DNA from: Parabacteroides distasonis
Lineage (GTDB): Bacteria > Bacteroidota > Bacteroidia > Bacteroidales > Tannerellaceae
Direction: 5' to 3'
Assembly (NCBI GenBank): GCA_021531775.1
Contig: JAFBIU010000005.1
Coordinates: 90,900-154,899 of the forward strand
Length of the DNA stretch: 64,000 bases
This document shows, one piece after another, positions 32,863 to 41,777 of this stretch (position 1 is its first letter; each line of letters begins with the position of its first letter). Position numbers and translations under genes: made by a program. The notes under the pieces were generated by a model. That model was not told the origin of the DNA. It ran no database searches and was given only the letters and a program-made list of their open reading frames with translations.

Positions 32863-33341
32863 CCCGCGAGCAATTCATACAGATTATCCAGCGTGAGCAG
32901 GAATCGCTCAGACGCTTTCTGCTCGCACTTTGCTATGGGAATCAGGACGAGGCTGACGACATCGCGCAGGATACACTGGTGAAGGCTTATCTCTCCCTGT
33001 CCAAGTACGAAGAACGGGGGAAAGGTACGGCATGGCTCTATCGTATTGCCTACCATACGTTTATCGACTGGGGCCGCAGTCATCGCCCGTTGCAGCCTTT
33101 GGAGGTACTTGCAGATCGGACGGATAACACGTTTGCAGCGGATCGCGATTTCCGGTATCAAACACTCTACATGGCATTAGAGAAACTGCCACCGAAAGAA
33201 CGGTCGGCTATCTTGCTTTTCTATATCAAGGGATATACGATCCAGGAGATAGCGGACATCGTAGGTGCTACGGAAGATGCCGTGAAGAAACAGCTCTCAC
33301 GAGGAAGGGACAAACTTAAAACACTTTTGAAAGATGAATGA
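32859..33341 (+). CDS. ECF-type RNA polymerase sigma factor
   Basis: A 160-residue protein of the sigma-70 family, ECF group. Region 2 is recognisable in EADDIAQDTLVKAYLSLSKY (residues about 31-50) and GTAWLYRIAYHTFIDWGRS (about 57-75). Region 4 is LEKLPPKERSAILLFYIKGY, then TIQEIADIVGATEDAVKKQL and a final RGRDKLKTLL (about 107-158), a helix-turn-helix. It should redirect RNA polymerase to a small set of promoters. It overlaps both neighbours, so it is the second gene of a coupled four-gene unit. Confidence 0.93.
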   Translation: MTREQFIQIIQREQESLRRFLLALCYGNQDEADDIAQDTLVKAYLSLSKYEERGKGTAWLYRIAYHTFIDWGRSHRPLQPLEVLADRTDNTFAADRDFRYQTLYMALEKLPPKERSAILLFYIKGYTIQEIADIVGATEDAVKKQLSRGRDKLKTLLKDE

Positions 33342-33729
33342 CGACCTAAACATACAGCAACTTTTTGACAACTATCGTCCGACGTTGGCCGATAGTGAGC
33401 GATTCAACCAACGGCTTGAAAGAAAACTTGCCCTGATAGACGAAATCCGTCAGGAGCAGGCTGCTCAGATACGTCGTTATCGGCAGGCCATACTGGCAGC
33501 ATTTGTAGCCGGTATCCTCTTCGGTGGAGGACTTCTTGCCTACATTTTAGCCACACCTGCTGATACGCCTCTATTCACTTTCGGTGTCAGTTTTTCTCCA
33601 TTCATTTTCATCGAACAGAACAGTCGCTCGATTTCTGTACTATTGACCTCATTGATGATTGCATTCAGCATCGTTGCCGTGATGAATACCCATGAATTGG
33701 TGAGCCGGATCAGGAACAAAGGAATTTAA
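33334..33729 (+). CDS. Probable anti-sigma or accessory membrane protein
   Basis: A 131-residue protein that overlaps the sigma gene by 8 bp. A soluble N-terminus of about 50 residues (IQQLFDNYRPTLADSERFNQ, with a helical ERKLALIDEIRQEQ) is followed by a membrane segment (ILAAFVAGILFGGGLLAYIL, about 52-71) and a second one (SISVLLTSLMIAFSIVAVM, about 98-116). The size, topology and coupling are those of an anti-sigma factor, with the cytoplasmic N-terminus binding sigma. No zinc anti-sigma motif is seen, so this is inferred from context. Confidence 0.6.
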   Translation: MNDDLNIQQLFDNYRPTLADSERFNQRLERKLALIDEIRQEQAAQIRRYRQAILAAFVAGILFGGGLLAYILATPADTPLFTFGVSFSPFIFIEQNSRSISVLLTSLMIAFSIVAVMNTHELVSRIRNKGI

Positions 33730-33752
33730 TCAACATAACATAGTAAGAACTT

Positions 33753-36440
33753 ATGAAACAGGGATATACAATTCTTGTCTGCCTTGTCATGTGCTTTTTT
33801 GGAGCGATGGATCTGACAGCAGACACGTTACAAGGGCGGGTTGTGGATGCAGATACATCCGAACCGTTACAAGGAGCAAAAATAGTGTTTGAAGAGGAAG
33901 CTATCGGTCAAGGTGGTACAAACATCCATGTTGTCTATGCAGACAGTTTGGGTAGATTTCAATATACGTGCCGAATGGAAATGTCTAAACTGACCATCAC
34001 TGCGAGTCACTTCGGCTATCACAGCCAATCCATGCAACGGAGTGGGAACAACGATCGCGACACCATCGCTATCGCCGATTTCCGTCTGAAAATGGACGAG
34101 CATCTGCTGGGAGAGGTGACAGTGGAAGGCCGTGTCCGGCGTTTCTACATGCGGGGAGACACGATCGTGTTCAATCCCAGTGCTTTTCGTACGCAAGACG
34201 GGGCACAACTGTTGGAACTGATCGAACAACTGCCTGGTGTGAGTATCGAAGATGGGAAACTGCTATGGAACGGTGAACCGTTGAAACTGATGATGAACGG
34301 ACAGGAGGTGTTCAGCGAGGCGATGTTGGCCAATCTGCTTCCCGTGGAGACCGTGAAGGACATCAAGGCGTACGACAAGCAGAGTGAACTGGCTGAACGT
34401 ACAGGTGTTGCTGACGGTCAGGAAGAACATGTGCTCGACGTAACCATCAAGCCCGGTTTCATGGATAAGATGTACGGCGACACGGAATTGAAGGGATTGA
34501 CGAGCAAGCATTATGCTGCCCATCTGAGGGCCATGCGGATGAGCGATACGGATCCGTTGATGCTCTTTGCCCGTGCGGCCGATGATCCGAAGGTGATCAG
34601 TATAGCCACCCTCCAACGAAATGGTTCGTGGCAAGGCGATACGCCGGTTCGTCAGCAAACAGGAGCCTTGGGCTATGGCCACTTCTGGAAACCCGCATAC
34701 AAGGTACATAGAATAAGTAACTGGAACATCACTGGTGGAGTCAATCATACGGACAGCTCGCACGACAGTTGGGAAAACAGACAGTCATTTATCCCTGGCC
34801 ATGCAGCTACGGAAACTGACCAGACAGCCAGAGACGATCAGCATGCACTGAAAATTCCAGTGGATTTCAGTTCGTTTGTCAATCTCAGTCCGAACTACAT
34901 GTTGGCTGTGACGGTCAACATGACCTATCAGGATGAACGAAAGAGGGAGGAGAACAAGGGTCAAACCTACAACCTTGAGACACCGGAACTTTTGACGAAC
35001 GCTTCAGACTATTCTGCGTTACACCACAAGGAGGGCCTGTCTTCCAATTTCAAGACGGAACTGTTTAGGCTTGTAGGTAAGTCTGATTATACAGCATCCG
35101 TAGCCATCTCCTATCAGAACATGAAAAGCGAAGGGTCTTCTACCGGTATCTATCAGTATATGCAAAGTGAGACATCGCAGACCGACCAGCAGACTTATCA
35201 GGCACCTTTGCACGACCTGACGGCAGAACTGAGATTGAGGGTACGTCGTCCATGGGGGCAACAGGCGATGGTGTCAGCCGAATGGAAGAGCATCTACATG
35301 CACAATTATAGAGATGAACAACGATACCGCTCCAACGTCCTCGATCTCGCCAACAGCCTACTGTGTAAAAATAATACCTGGCAAAATAGGTTCAATCTCG
35401 GAACGAATATCACTTCCGGCCATTTGAGTGTCAATCCCGTACTGGACTTTACCCATTGGCATGAGCGGTCAGACTACCGCCGTGGCAGTCTCGATACGCT
35501 TGCCACTCGCAGCCTATTGCTCTGTAAACCCTCCTTGGAGTTGACCTACAAGTTACAGAAGCAGACACGACTGCGTGGAAAGCTTGTCTATGAGAGCCAA
35601 CGTCCTGATCTCATTGACTGCATTGGCTATCGCGACGACACCAATCCGCTCTATATCGTGGAGGGCAATCCGCAGCTCACCCCTTCACACACGCTGTTTG
35701 CGAACCTCACCTTTTCCACGATGCTTACAAGGGCCAACCAGGTTCTGAACATTTCTGTGGACTACCGTAAGGATGTTGACCCGATCGGTACCAGTTACTA
35801 CTATAACTCGCAGACGGGGGCCTATCGTGTACAAAAACAGAATGTGCGTGGCGGAGAACGTTGGGGAGCCGCGTTGACGTATGAACGAACACTGGGTGCA
35901 AAATTTCATCTGCGGAATCATCTATCTGAAAACTATGGTCAGACGTACGGAATCATGACCCTGGTTGACGATGCGACAGGTATCGTCTATAATCGCCAGC
36001 GTAATTCAGACTTTGCCCACAATTTGAAGCTGGAATTTACCAATGGGCCACTCTTGCTTCGTCTCAATCATGACTTCTCTTGGCATTACTATGCCTATAG
36101 TGATGCAGCACAGCCCCGACAGGATATCTACAACTATCGTGCGGAGTTGACGGCTCAATATCAATGGAAGTCATGGACTTTCTCGCTCTTTCCCTCGTTC
36201 CTGCTGGATCGTGGTTACATGGCTGACTTGATGAATACCAATCGTTTTCTGCTGAATGCCAGCGTTGACTACAAATTCTTCAAGAACAAGGCCGGGATTC
36301 GTCTCTACGTCAACGATCCCTTTAACAGCGATACGCGTTATCGCAGCAGCGTCACGGCAACGACACGTGTCGAGAGTGGTTCCAGTTTCCTGCATCATTA
36401 TGTATCCCTCACGTTCAATTACAAGTTTGATGCGAAGTGA
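33753..36440 (+). CDS. Outer-membrane beta-barrel receptor-like protein with carboxypeptidase-regulatory domain
   Basis: An 895-residue protein. A signal peptide (cleavage near LTA-DTLQG) is followed by a carboxypeptidase-like regulatory domain: LQGRVVDADTSEPLQGAKIV, then RFQYTCRMEMSKLTITASHF (about 25-95). A plug-like region, with AQLLELIEQLPGVSIEDGK (about 150-168), precedes a barrel rich in aromatic strands ending in HHYVSLTFNYKFDAK. This fits the outer-membrane beta-barrel family related to TonB-dependent receptors (OMP_b-brl_3 type). There is no SusD-like gene. It lies 23 bp after the putative anti-sigma gene and may be its signal receptor or its regulon target. Confidence 0.82.
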   Translation: MKQGYTILVCLVMCFFGAMDLTADTLQGRVVDADTSEPLQGAKIVFEEEAIGQGGTNIHVVYADSLGRFQYTCRMEMSKLTITASHFGYHSQSMQRSGNNDRDTIAIADFRLKMDEHLLGEVTVEGRVRRFYMRGDTIVFNPSAFRTQDGAQLLELIEQLPGVSIEDGKLLWNGEPLKLMMNGQEVFSEAMLANLLPVETVKDIKAYDKQSELAERTGVADGQEEHVLDVTIKPGFMDKMYGDTELKGLTSKHYAAHLRAMRMSDTDPLMLFARAADDPKVISIATLQRNGSWQGDTPVRQQTGALGYGHFWKPAYKVHRISNWNITGGVNHTDSSHDSWENRQSFIPGHAATETDQTARDDQHALKIPVDFSSFVNLSPNYMLAVTVNMTYQDERKREENKGQTYNLETPELLTNASDYSALHHKEGLSSNFKTELFRLVGKSDYTASVAISYQNMKSEGSSTGIYQYMQSETSQTDQQTYQAPLHDLTAELRLRVRRPWGQQAMVSAEWKSIYMHNYRDEQRYRSNVLDLANSLLCKNNTWQNRFNLGTNITSGHLSVNPVLDFTHWHERSDYRRGSLDTLATRSLLLCKPSLELTYKLQKQTRLRGKLVYESQRPDLIDCIGYRDDTNPLYIVEGNPQLTPSHTLFANLTFSTMLTRANQVLNISVDYRKDVDPIGTSYYYNSQTGAYRVQKQNVRGGERWGAALTYERTLGAKFHLRNHLSENYGQTYGIMTLVDDATGIVYNRQRNSDFAHNLKLEFTNGPLLLRLNHDFSWHYYAYSDAAQPRQDIYNYRAELTAQYQWKSWTFSLFPSFLLDRGYMADLMNTNRFLLNASVDYKFFKNKAGIRLYVNDPFNSDTRYRSSVTATTRVESGSSFLHHYVSLTFNYKFDAK

Positions 36441-36472
36441 CAACGGCCAATTCTTTAGAAAGAAATAGCACT

Positions 36473-36532
36473 AAAGTTGCCTATGAATTAGAAAGATTTT
36501 GGTCAAAAGTTGCCTATGAATTAGAAAGATTT
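36473..36532 (+). repeat. Two direct 27-bp repeats with 33-bp period
   Basis: AAAGTTGCCTATGAATTAGA and the following seven bases recur identically at 36473-36499 and 36506-36532. In one frame, from a GTG at 36437 that overlaps the upstream stop, they encode KVAYELERF twice, 11 residues apart, before a stop at about 36575. This is either a tiny gene or a remnant. Confidence 0.7.
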
Positions 36533-36577
36533 ATGCAGGACAGCTGGACAAGATTATCGAAAAATACGGATAGATAG

Positions 36578-36616
36578 CATTCCCCGACATCTCCAGGCGG
36601 CAGGTGTCGGGGAATG
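36578..36616. repeat. Recurrent hairpin, copy 3
   Basis: A perfect 12-bp stem, CATTCCCCGACA/TGTCGGGGAATG, encloses ATCTCC..GCGGCAGG, close to copies 1 and 2. No T tract follows on either strand. It separates the convergent barrel gene and the hypothetical gene. Confidence 0.8.
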
Positions 36617-36621
36617 TTCCA

Positions 36622-37578
36622 TTAAAAGAAATCGAAACTCAATTGTTTTCGTTCGCCTTCCAGCTTCCGGAGGTGGCGTTTGCCTTGCGGCGTGACCATC
36701 TCCTCTTTGCCCAAGCGGGTGCGGATGACGGTTTTGACCGCATAGGAGGAATTGACGGTTTTACCCAGATCGGTAATGCGACGGGAGATCTCCATGATGC
36801 ACTCGATGCAAACCCCATTCGTGAAGGAGAGCTTCTCTTCCAACAACTGCTTCTTGAACTCCTCGTCCTGCATGGAGAAGTCGATCACCAAACCAGTCTT
36901 GTTGTAGAGCCCTTTCCATTGGAAATTCCGGTTGGACAAGACCGGGGAGATGATCTGGATCAATGCCTTGTTGTCTGTGATCGGTTCCAACTTGCCCGAC
37001 TTCAGGATGAACTGCGGGAATTGCACATCCTGCACCTTGACAAGGCCCGACTTGCTCAGGTTTTGCGCATTCGTCTCCCGCAACTGGATCTTGGTCACTT
37101 TGGGATAGCCCCGCAGTGCTTCGTAGAAGTTGGATTTGAAACGGCAGAAACGGATCGACAGACACACCTGTTCCCGCAGATCTTTCAGCAACAGGTAGTC
37201 CGGCTCTTTCTGTTGCAGGTTCAGATGAACCCGCCGGGCGATGCGTCGTAACTCCTTTTCATCGTCGGTTGTATTGGGATGGATCAGTTTCCCGTCTTTG
37301 GTGAGGGTCGGTTCCCGCAAGAACTGAAGCGTTTGGTTCAGGATCACGGAAATGGCCCGACGATCTTTGCCTGCCACTAACCAGCGTTCGCAGAACCCCT
37401 TGTGGAAGGAGAAGGGCTCGTTGTAGATCTGCAGCCGGATGTCCAACAGCTCGGCCAACGCCAGCAGAATATTCAAAATCTCACCTTCGCACCGATACCG
37501 GATCTGGGCATCGATGTAGTTCGAACTGTCACTGAATTGGTAACGTAGTTCTAATTTATTATGGAAATCGATCAGCAT
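36622..37578 (-). CDS. Conserved-looking hypothetical protein
   Basis: A 318-residue soluble protein starting at ATG 37578, 21 bp after fmt. It begins with a beta-hairpin-like segment (LELRYQFSDSSNYIDAQIRY), then a helical region LLALAELLDIRLQIYNEPF. A long basic middle has RRIARRVHLNLQQKEPDYLL, and a block with CIECIMEISRRITDLGKT lies near residue 255. The C-terminus is basic. No signal peptide, membrane segment or known motif is visible, and I do not recognise the family. It is the last gene of the leftward tsaC-to-fmt unit, so it may be housekeeping, or an accessory gene at the island edge. Confidence 0.6.
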   Translation of the reverse strand: MLIDFHNKLELRYQFSDSSNYIDAQIRYRCEGEILNILLALAELLDIRLQIYNEPFSFHKGFCERWLVAGKDRRAISVILNQTLQFLREPTLTKDGKLIHPNTTDDEKELRRIARRVHLNLQQKEPDYLLLKDLREQVCLSIRFCRFKSNFYEALRGYPKVTKIQLRETNAQNLSKSGLVKVQDVQFPQFILKSGKLEPITDNKALIQIISPVLSNRNFQWKGLYNKTGLVIDFSMQDEEFKKQLLEEKLSFTNGVCIECIMEISRRITDLGKTVNSSYAVKTVIRTRLGKEEMVTPQGKRHLRKLEGERKQLSFDFF

Positions 37579-37599
37579 CTTTCAACCTGGGTTTATGAG

Positions 37600-38574
37600 T
37601 TATTCAACGCAACAATTCAAAATCGACTGGTTTCCCCGCAAGAAATCGGCTACCGGCATCCGTTTCTTGCCGGCCAACTGCAGGGAGTCGATACGCAGAT
37701 AGCCACCTTCGACCGCTACGTCGATGTAGGTTCGTTTGTCCGAACAGAGCGTTCCAGCCGGCAGAGAGTGTGCAGCCGGACGTTTCTCGCTCTGGAAAAT
37801 CTTCAGTACCTGGCGCTTGCCATCGGGGGCGACCAATTCGGTCCAGGCTGCCGGATAGGGAGAGAGCCCTCGGATGAAGTCGTAGATCCGTTTCATGGGC
37901 TGCTTCCAATCGATGTGGCAGGTCTCTTTGAAGATCTTCGGAGCCGGGCGCAATTCGCCTCCAGCCGGCATCAGCTCCTCTTGGGGAATGGACTGTACCT
38001 GACCCGCAAGAATCTGATCGACCGTTTCCGTGACCAGGCCAGCACCCATCTCCATGAGGGCATCATGCACCTGTCCGACATTGTCCGTGTCGGCAATGGG
38101 GAGATGACGTTGCAGGATGATGCTACCTGTGTCGATCTCATGCTTCAGGAAGAAGGTGGTCACACCCGTCTCCGTGTCCCCGTTGATCACGGCCCAGTTG
38201 ATGGGAGCAGCTCCCCGGTATTGCGGCAGGAGAGAGGCATGGAGGTTGAAGGTGCCTAACCGGGGCATATTCCAAACCACTTCGGGCAGCATCCGGAAGG
38301 CCACCACAATTTGCAGGTCGGCCTGCCAGGCACGGAGGGCTTCCAGAAAAGCCTCCTCTTTCAGTTTCTCCGGTTGTAACAGAGGCAATCCGACCTCTTC
38401 CGCATATTTCTTGACGGGGCTCGACTGCAACACACTGCCATGTCGGCCCATGGGTTTGTCGGGCATGGTAATGACACCGACCACATTGTATCCGCCTTCT
38501 ACCAAGGCGCGCAGGCTCGCCACGGCAAAGTCGGGCGTTCCCATATAAACGATTCGCAAATCTTTCTTTTCCAT
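37600..38574 (-). CDS. fmt: Methionyl-tRNA formyltransferase
   Basis: A 324-residue cytoplasmic enzyme that formylates initiator Met-tRNA with 10-formyl-tetrahydrofolate. The Rossmann start RIVYMGTPDFAVASLRALVE is at residues about 8-27. The folate and catalytic loop NLHASLLPQYRGAAPINWA (about 108-126) has the Asn and His of the active site, and the GVTTFFLKHEIDTGSIILQ segment carries the catalytic Asp. The C-terminal tRNA-binding OB domain begins near residue 205. It precedes the hypothetical gene and follows the ClC gene by 6 bp. Confidence 0.96.
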   Translation of the reverse strand: MEKKDLRIVYMGTPDFAVASLRALVEGGYNVVGVITMPDKPMGRHGSVLQSSPVKKYAEEVGLPLLQPEKLKEEAFLEALRAWQADLQIVVAFRMLPEVVWNMPRLGTFNLHASLLPQYRGAAPINWAVINGDTETGVTTFFLKHEIDTGSIILQRHLPIADTDNVGQVHDALMEMGAGLVTETVDQILAGQVQSIPQEELMPAGGELRPAPKIFKETCHIDWKQPMKRIYDFIRGLSPYPAAWTELVAPDGKRQVLKIFQSEKRPAAHSLPAGTLCSDKRTYIDVAVEGGYLRIDSLQLAGKKRMPVADFLRGNQSILNCCVE

Positions 38575-38580
38575 CTGTCT

Positions 38581-40365
38581 TTAATCTCCTGAAAAATTAT
38601 CTACCAGCACTTCGCGGTAGGAGTTGAAAATCTTGGATTTCGACATAAATCCGATATAATGATCCTGTTCATCGACCACCGGCAGGTTCCAGGCTTTCGT
38701 GTCGTCGAACGTCTGCATGATTTGGTCCATCGGCATGTTGACATAGAGCTTCGCCGGTGCGGAAACCATGAATTTGGAGACATGAAAACGGTTGTAGAGC
38801 TCCGGTCGGAACATGATGTTGCGGATGTTGTCCAGCAAGACAACACCGAGCAGCACACCCCGTTCATCGACTACAGGGAAGATATTTCGTCCACATTTGG
38901 CAATCACTTTCACCATATCGCCCAGCGTCATCTCCGGCGAAACGACCTGAAACTCCTTCTCGATGACGCTGTCCATGCTGAGCAGGGTCAGGACAGCCTT
39001 GTCCTTGTGGTGGGTCAGCAGTTCGCCCTTCTGCGCCAAACGCATGGAGTAGATGCTGTGGGGCTCGAACATCAGGATGGTGATGTAGGAGCTGATCGAG
39101 ACGATCATCAGCGGCAGGAAGAGGTCATATCCACCCGTCAGCTCGGCAATCAGGAAGACACCGGTCAAGGGGGCGTGCATGACACCGGACATGATGCCGG
39201 CCATACCCAGGAGGGCAAAGTTCTTCTCCGAGATGTACATCGTGAAGGGAAAATAGTTGGAGGTATGGGCAAATACGAATCCGGCGATACAACCCAAGTA
39301 CAAACTGGGTGCGAAAATACCACCACACCCGCCACCGGCATTGGTCGCACTGGAGGCGAAGACCTTGGTCAGCAGGATGAGCGAGAGGAACATGATCACA
39401 CCCCAATAGGTGTCGTGCAGGTTGTAGAAGAAACTCTTGTCCATGATGTTGGTGTATTGCCCATTCAGCAGGGCTCCAATGGTATCGTACCCTTCGCCAT
39501 ATAACGGCGGGAAGATGAAGATCAGCACACTCAGCATGACGCCTCCCAAGAAGAACTTGCGCCAATAGGTGCCCAACCGGCGGTAAATACCCTCGACACG
39601 GTTCATCATGCGGGTGAAGTAGAGCGAGATCAGACCGCAGAAAACACCCAAGAGCAGTACGTAGGGGATGCGGCGGATTTCAAACACTTCGGTCTGCGAA
39701 AAGGCAAACATCGCCTCCGTACCGGTGAAGATGTAGGACATGGTCGCTGCCGTGACCGAAGAGATCAACAGTGGCAGGACGGATGTCATGGTCAGGTCGA
39801 GCATCAACACCTCGATGACAAAGACCAGTCCGGCAATCGGGGCCTTGAAGATGCCGGCTACGGCTCCTGCTGCACCACAACCTACCAGCAACATGAGTGT
39901 TTTCTGTTCCATCCGGAAGAGTCGTCCGAGGTTGGAACCGATGGCGGCACCGGTCAGAACGATGGGGGCCTCGGCTCCGACTGATCCACCGAAACCGATG
40001 GTGACGGAACTGGCCACGATGGAGGTCCAGACATTGTGCGGCTTGATGCGGCTCTTCCGTTGGGAGATGGCATATAGAATCTTGGTGACACCATGGCTGA
40101 TGTCATCGCGCACGATGTATTTGACAAACAACCCTGCCAGCAGGATACCGACCACCGGATAGAGCAGATAGAGGTAGTTGGCCTCATCCACGTTGAAGTT
40201 GCCGGTCAGCAGATGCTGGAAAAAATGGATCAACGTCTTCAGCAGCAAGGCCGATGTGGCCGTACAGATACCGACCAGAAAACTGATGATCAGAATAAAA
40301 TGCTTCTCTTTAATATGTTTTTCTCGCCATAGCAAGAATGCATAAAACAAACCCTCTTTCGCCAT
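38581..40365 (-). CDS. ClC-type chloride channel/antiporter with CBS domains
   Basis: A 594-residue membrane protein with ten or more hydrophobic helices. The selectivity and gate motif GGSVGAEAPIVLTGAAIGS (about 123-141) contains the gating glutamate, as GAEAP instead of the common GREGP. A second pore motif is present in GGGCGGIFAPSLYLG (about 343-357). Two CBS domains fill the cytoplasmic C-terminus (about 455-590: VIEKEFQVVSPEMTLGDMVK, ILRPVVD-like FPVVDERGVLLGVV and WNLPVVDEQDHYIG). Bacterial relatives exchange chloride for protons. It is embedded between a sugar transferase and fmt with gaps of 2 and 6 bp. Confidence 0.93.
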   Translation of the reverse strand: MAKEGLFYAFLLWREKHIKEKHFILIISFLVGICTATSALLLKTLIHFFQHLLTGNFNVDEANYLYLLYPVVGILLAGLFVKYIVRDDISHGVTKILYAISQRKSRIKPHNVWTSIVASSVTIGFGGSVGAEAPIVLTGAAIGSNLGRLFRMEQKTLMLLVGCGAAGAVAGIFKAPIAGLVFVIEVLMLDLTMTSVLPLLISSVTAATMSYIFTGTEAMFAFSQTEVFEIRRIPYVLLLGVFCGLISLYFTRMMNRVEGIYRRLGTYWRKFFLGGVMLSVLIFIFPPLYGEGYDTIGALLNGQYTNIMDKSFFYNLHDTYWGVIMFLSLILLTKVFASSATNAGGGCGGIFAPSLYLGCIAGFVFAHTSNYFPFTMYISEKNFALLGMAGIMSGVMHAPLTGVFLIAELTGGYDLFLPLMIVSISSYITILMFEPHSIYSMRLAQKGELLTHHKDKAVLTLLSMDSVIEKEFQVVSPEMTLGDMVKVIAKCGRNIFPVVDERGVLLGVVLLDNIRNIMFRPELYNRFHVSKFMVSAPAKLYVNMPMDQIMQTFDDTKAWNLPVVDEQDHYIGFMSKSKIFNSYREVLVDNFSGD

Positions 40366-40367
40366 GT

Positions 40368-41774
40368 TCAGATTCCTTTTCCTGTAATTACTGTTTTAAC
40401 TGTATATATCAATATTTTTATATCCAATGCCAACGACATGTTCTCGTAATAGAGCCAGTCGTAGGCCAATCGTTCGATCATTTGGTCCACATCGGAGGCA
40501 TACCCATACTTGACCATCCCCAAGGAGGTGATGCCGGGCCGCACGTTGTGGAGCAGGTAGTACAGCGGCGCTTTCTGAACGATCTGTTCGATGTAGAAGC
40601 GTCGTTCCGGTCGGGGGCCTACCAGCGACATGTCGCCTTTCAGCACATTCCAGAACTGCGGCAGCTCGTCCAACCGGTATTTGCGCATCAGGTTGCCAAA
40701 GGGGGTGATGCGGCTGTCATGTTCCTTCGAGAGGGAGGGACCGTTGGCCTCAGCACCCTCGTACATGGTCCGAAACTTGTAGATGGTGAAGGGGGCTCCC
40801 CGGTAGCCGATCCGCTCCTGGCGGAAGAAAATGGGACCCGGTGAGTCGCGACGTACCCGCCAGGCGATGTAGGCGAAAAGGGGCGCAAGCAACAGCAGAG
40901 CCACACTGGCACCCACCTTGTCCATCAGCCATTTGATGTTCTTTTCCGCCGCTGAAAAATTATTGTCGGTGATGTCGGTCAACGGCATTCCATGAATCGT
41001 CTTGATCTTGACACGTGCCAAGGCGTCCGAACGGTCGATCCGGATCTTGATCGGACACTTGTAGCGGTAGAGCGAATAGACCAAAGAGAGACCTGCCCGG
41101 TTCTCACGCGGATCGTGGGTCAGGATCAACTCTTCGACGCCCAAATGCTCCATGACATGGGGCAGGGCCTCCTGCGTACCCAAGACACGGGCGGCCTCCA
41201 CCCGGATGGGTTCGTCAGGCTGGCACTGGATGAAACCCAACACTTCGTAGCCCAACTTGTAGAGATCAGCTTCGAGCTGTTTGGCCTTCTCGTCCGTCCC
41301 GATGATGACGACCCGTACCACCCATTCCCGCCGGGCGATTTGCCGGATCTGGTGCAACGTGATGCAGAGGCGCGGGAGATAGGTGCCCACAAACTGCATG
41401 CCCCACAGGGCAAAGATCAGTTCGTAATAGATGTGGAACGAATAGGGCTGGTCGTTGAGCACCATCGCGAAGAAGATCAGGATCGCACCGAGGGTCACCG
41501 TGATGAAGGTGTTGAAGAACTCCGTCACGCGCGACTTGCCGTGCGAGTCGTTGTAGTAGCCCGACAAGGCATAGAGAAAAAGCCAGAATAGGGGCACATA
41601 GATCTGCCCCTGCCACACCGAGCGGTTGGTGAGGTAGGATTCCAACGTGCCGAACCCATCGTATTGGGCGATCTCCTGGAAACGCAACAGGTTGAACAGA
41701 AACCAGACCAGCGTGGCGGAGAGCCAATCGGACAGGATGTAGGGAATCGTGTACCTTTTCTTCATGCCCTTCAT
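40368..41774 (-). CDS. Polyprenyl glycosylphosphotransferase (initiating sugar transferase)
   Basis: A 468-residue protein. Four to five N-terminal membrane segments (for example YILSDWLSATLVWFLFNLL) are followed by a Rossmann-like nucleotide-binding middle (VVIIGTDEKAKQLEADLYKL). The C-terminal Bac_transf domain contains a further membrane helix, FFRQERIGYRGAPFTIYKFR, and the signature RKYRLDELPQFWNVLKGDMS followed by LVGPRPE. Such enzymes transfer a sugar-1-phosphate from a nucleotide sugar to undecaprenyl phosphate, starting polysaccharide or glycan assembly at the inner membrane. No polysaccharide cluster is adjacent. The sugar cannot be read from sequence. Confidence 0.92.
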   Translation of the reverse strand: MKGMKKRYTIPYILSDWLSATLVWFLFNLLRFQEIAQYDGFGTLESYLTNRSVWQGQIYVPLFWLFLYALSGYYNDSHGKSRVTEFFNTFITVTLGAILIFFAMVLNDQPYSFHIYYELIFALWGMQFVGTYLPRLCITLHQIRQIARREWVVRVVIIGTDEKAKQLEADLYKLGYEVLGFIQCQPDEPIRVEAARVLGTQEALPHVMEHLGVEELILTHDPRENRAGLSLVYSLYRYKCPIKIRIDRSDALARVKIKTIHGMPLTDITDNNFSAAEKNIKWLMDKVGASVALLLLAPLFAYIAWRVRRDSPGPIFFRQERIGYRGAPFTIYKFRTMYEGAEANGPSLSKEHDSRITPFGNLMRKYRLDELPQFWNVLKGDMSLVGPRPERRFYIEQIVQKAPLYYLLHNVRPGITSLGMVKYGYASDVDQMIERLAYDWLYYENMSLALDIKILIYTVKTVITGKGI

Positions 41775-41777
41775 GCG

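Noticed and set aside
15469..36616. tRNA-Ser as integration site of a 21-kb island
   Set aside because: No integrase gene and no second copy of the tRNA 3' end were found by eye. The accessory region may have been built stepwise.
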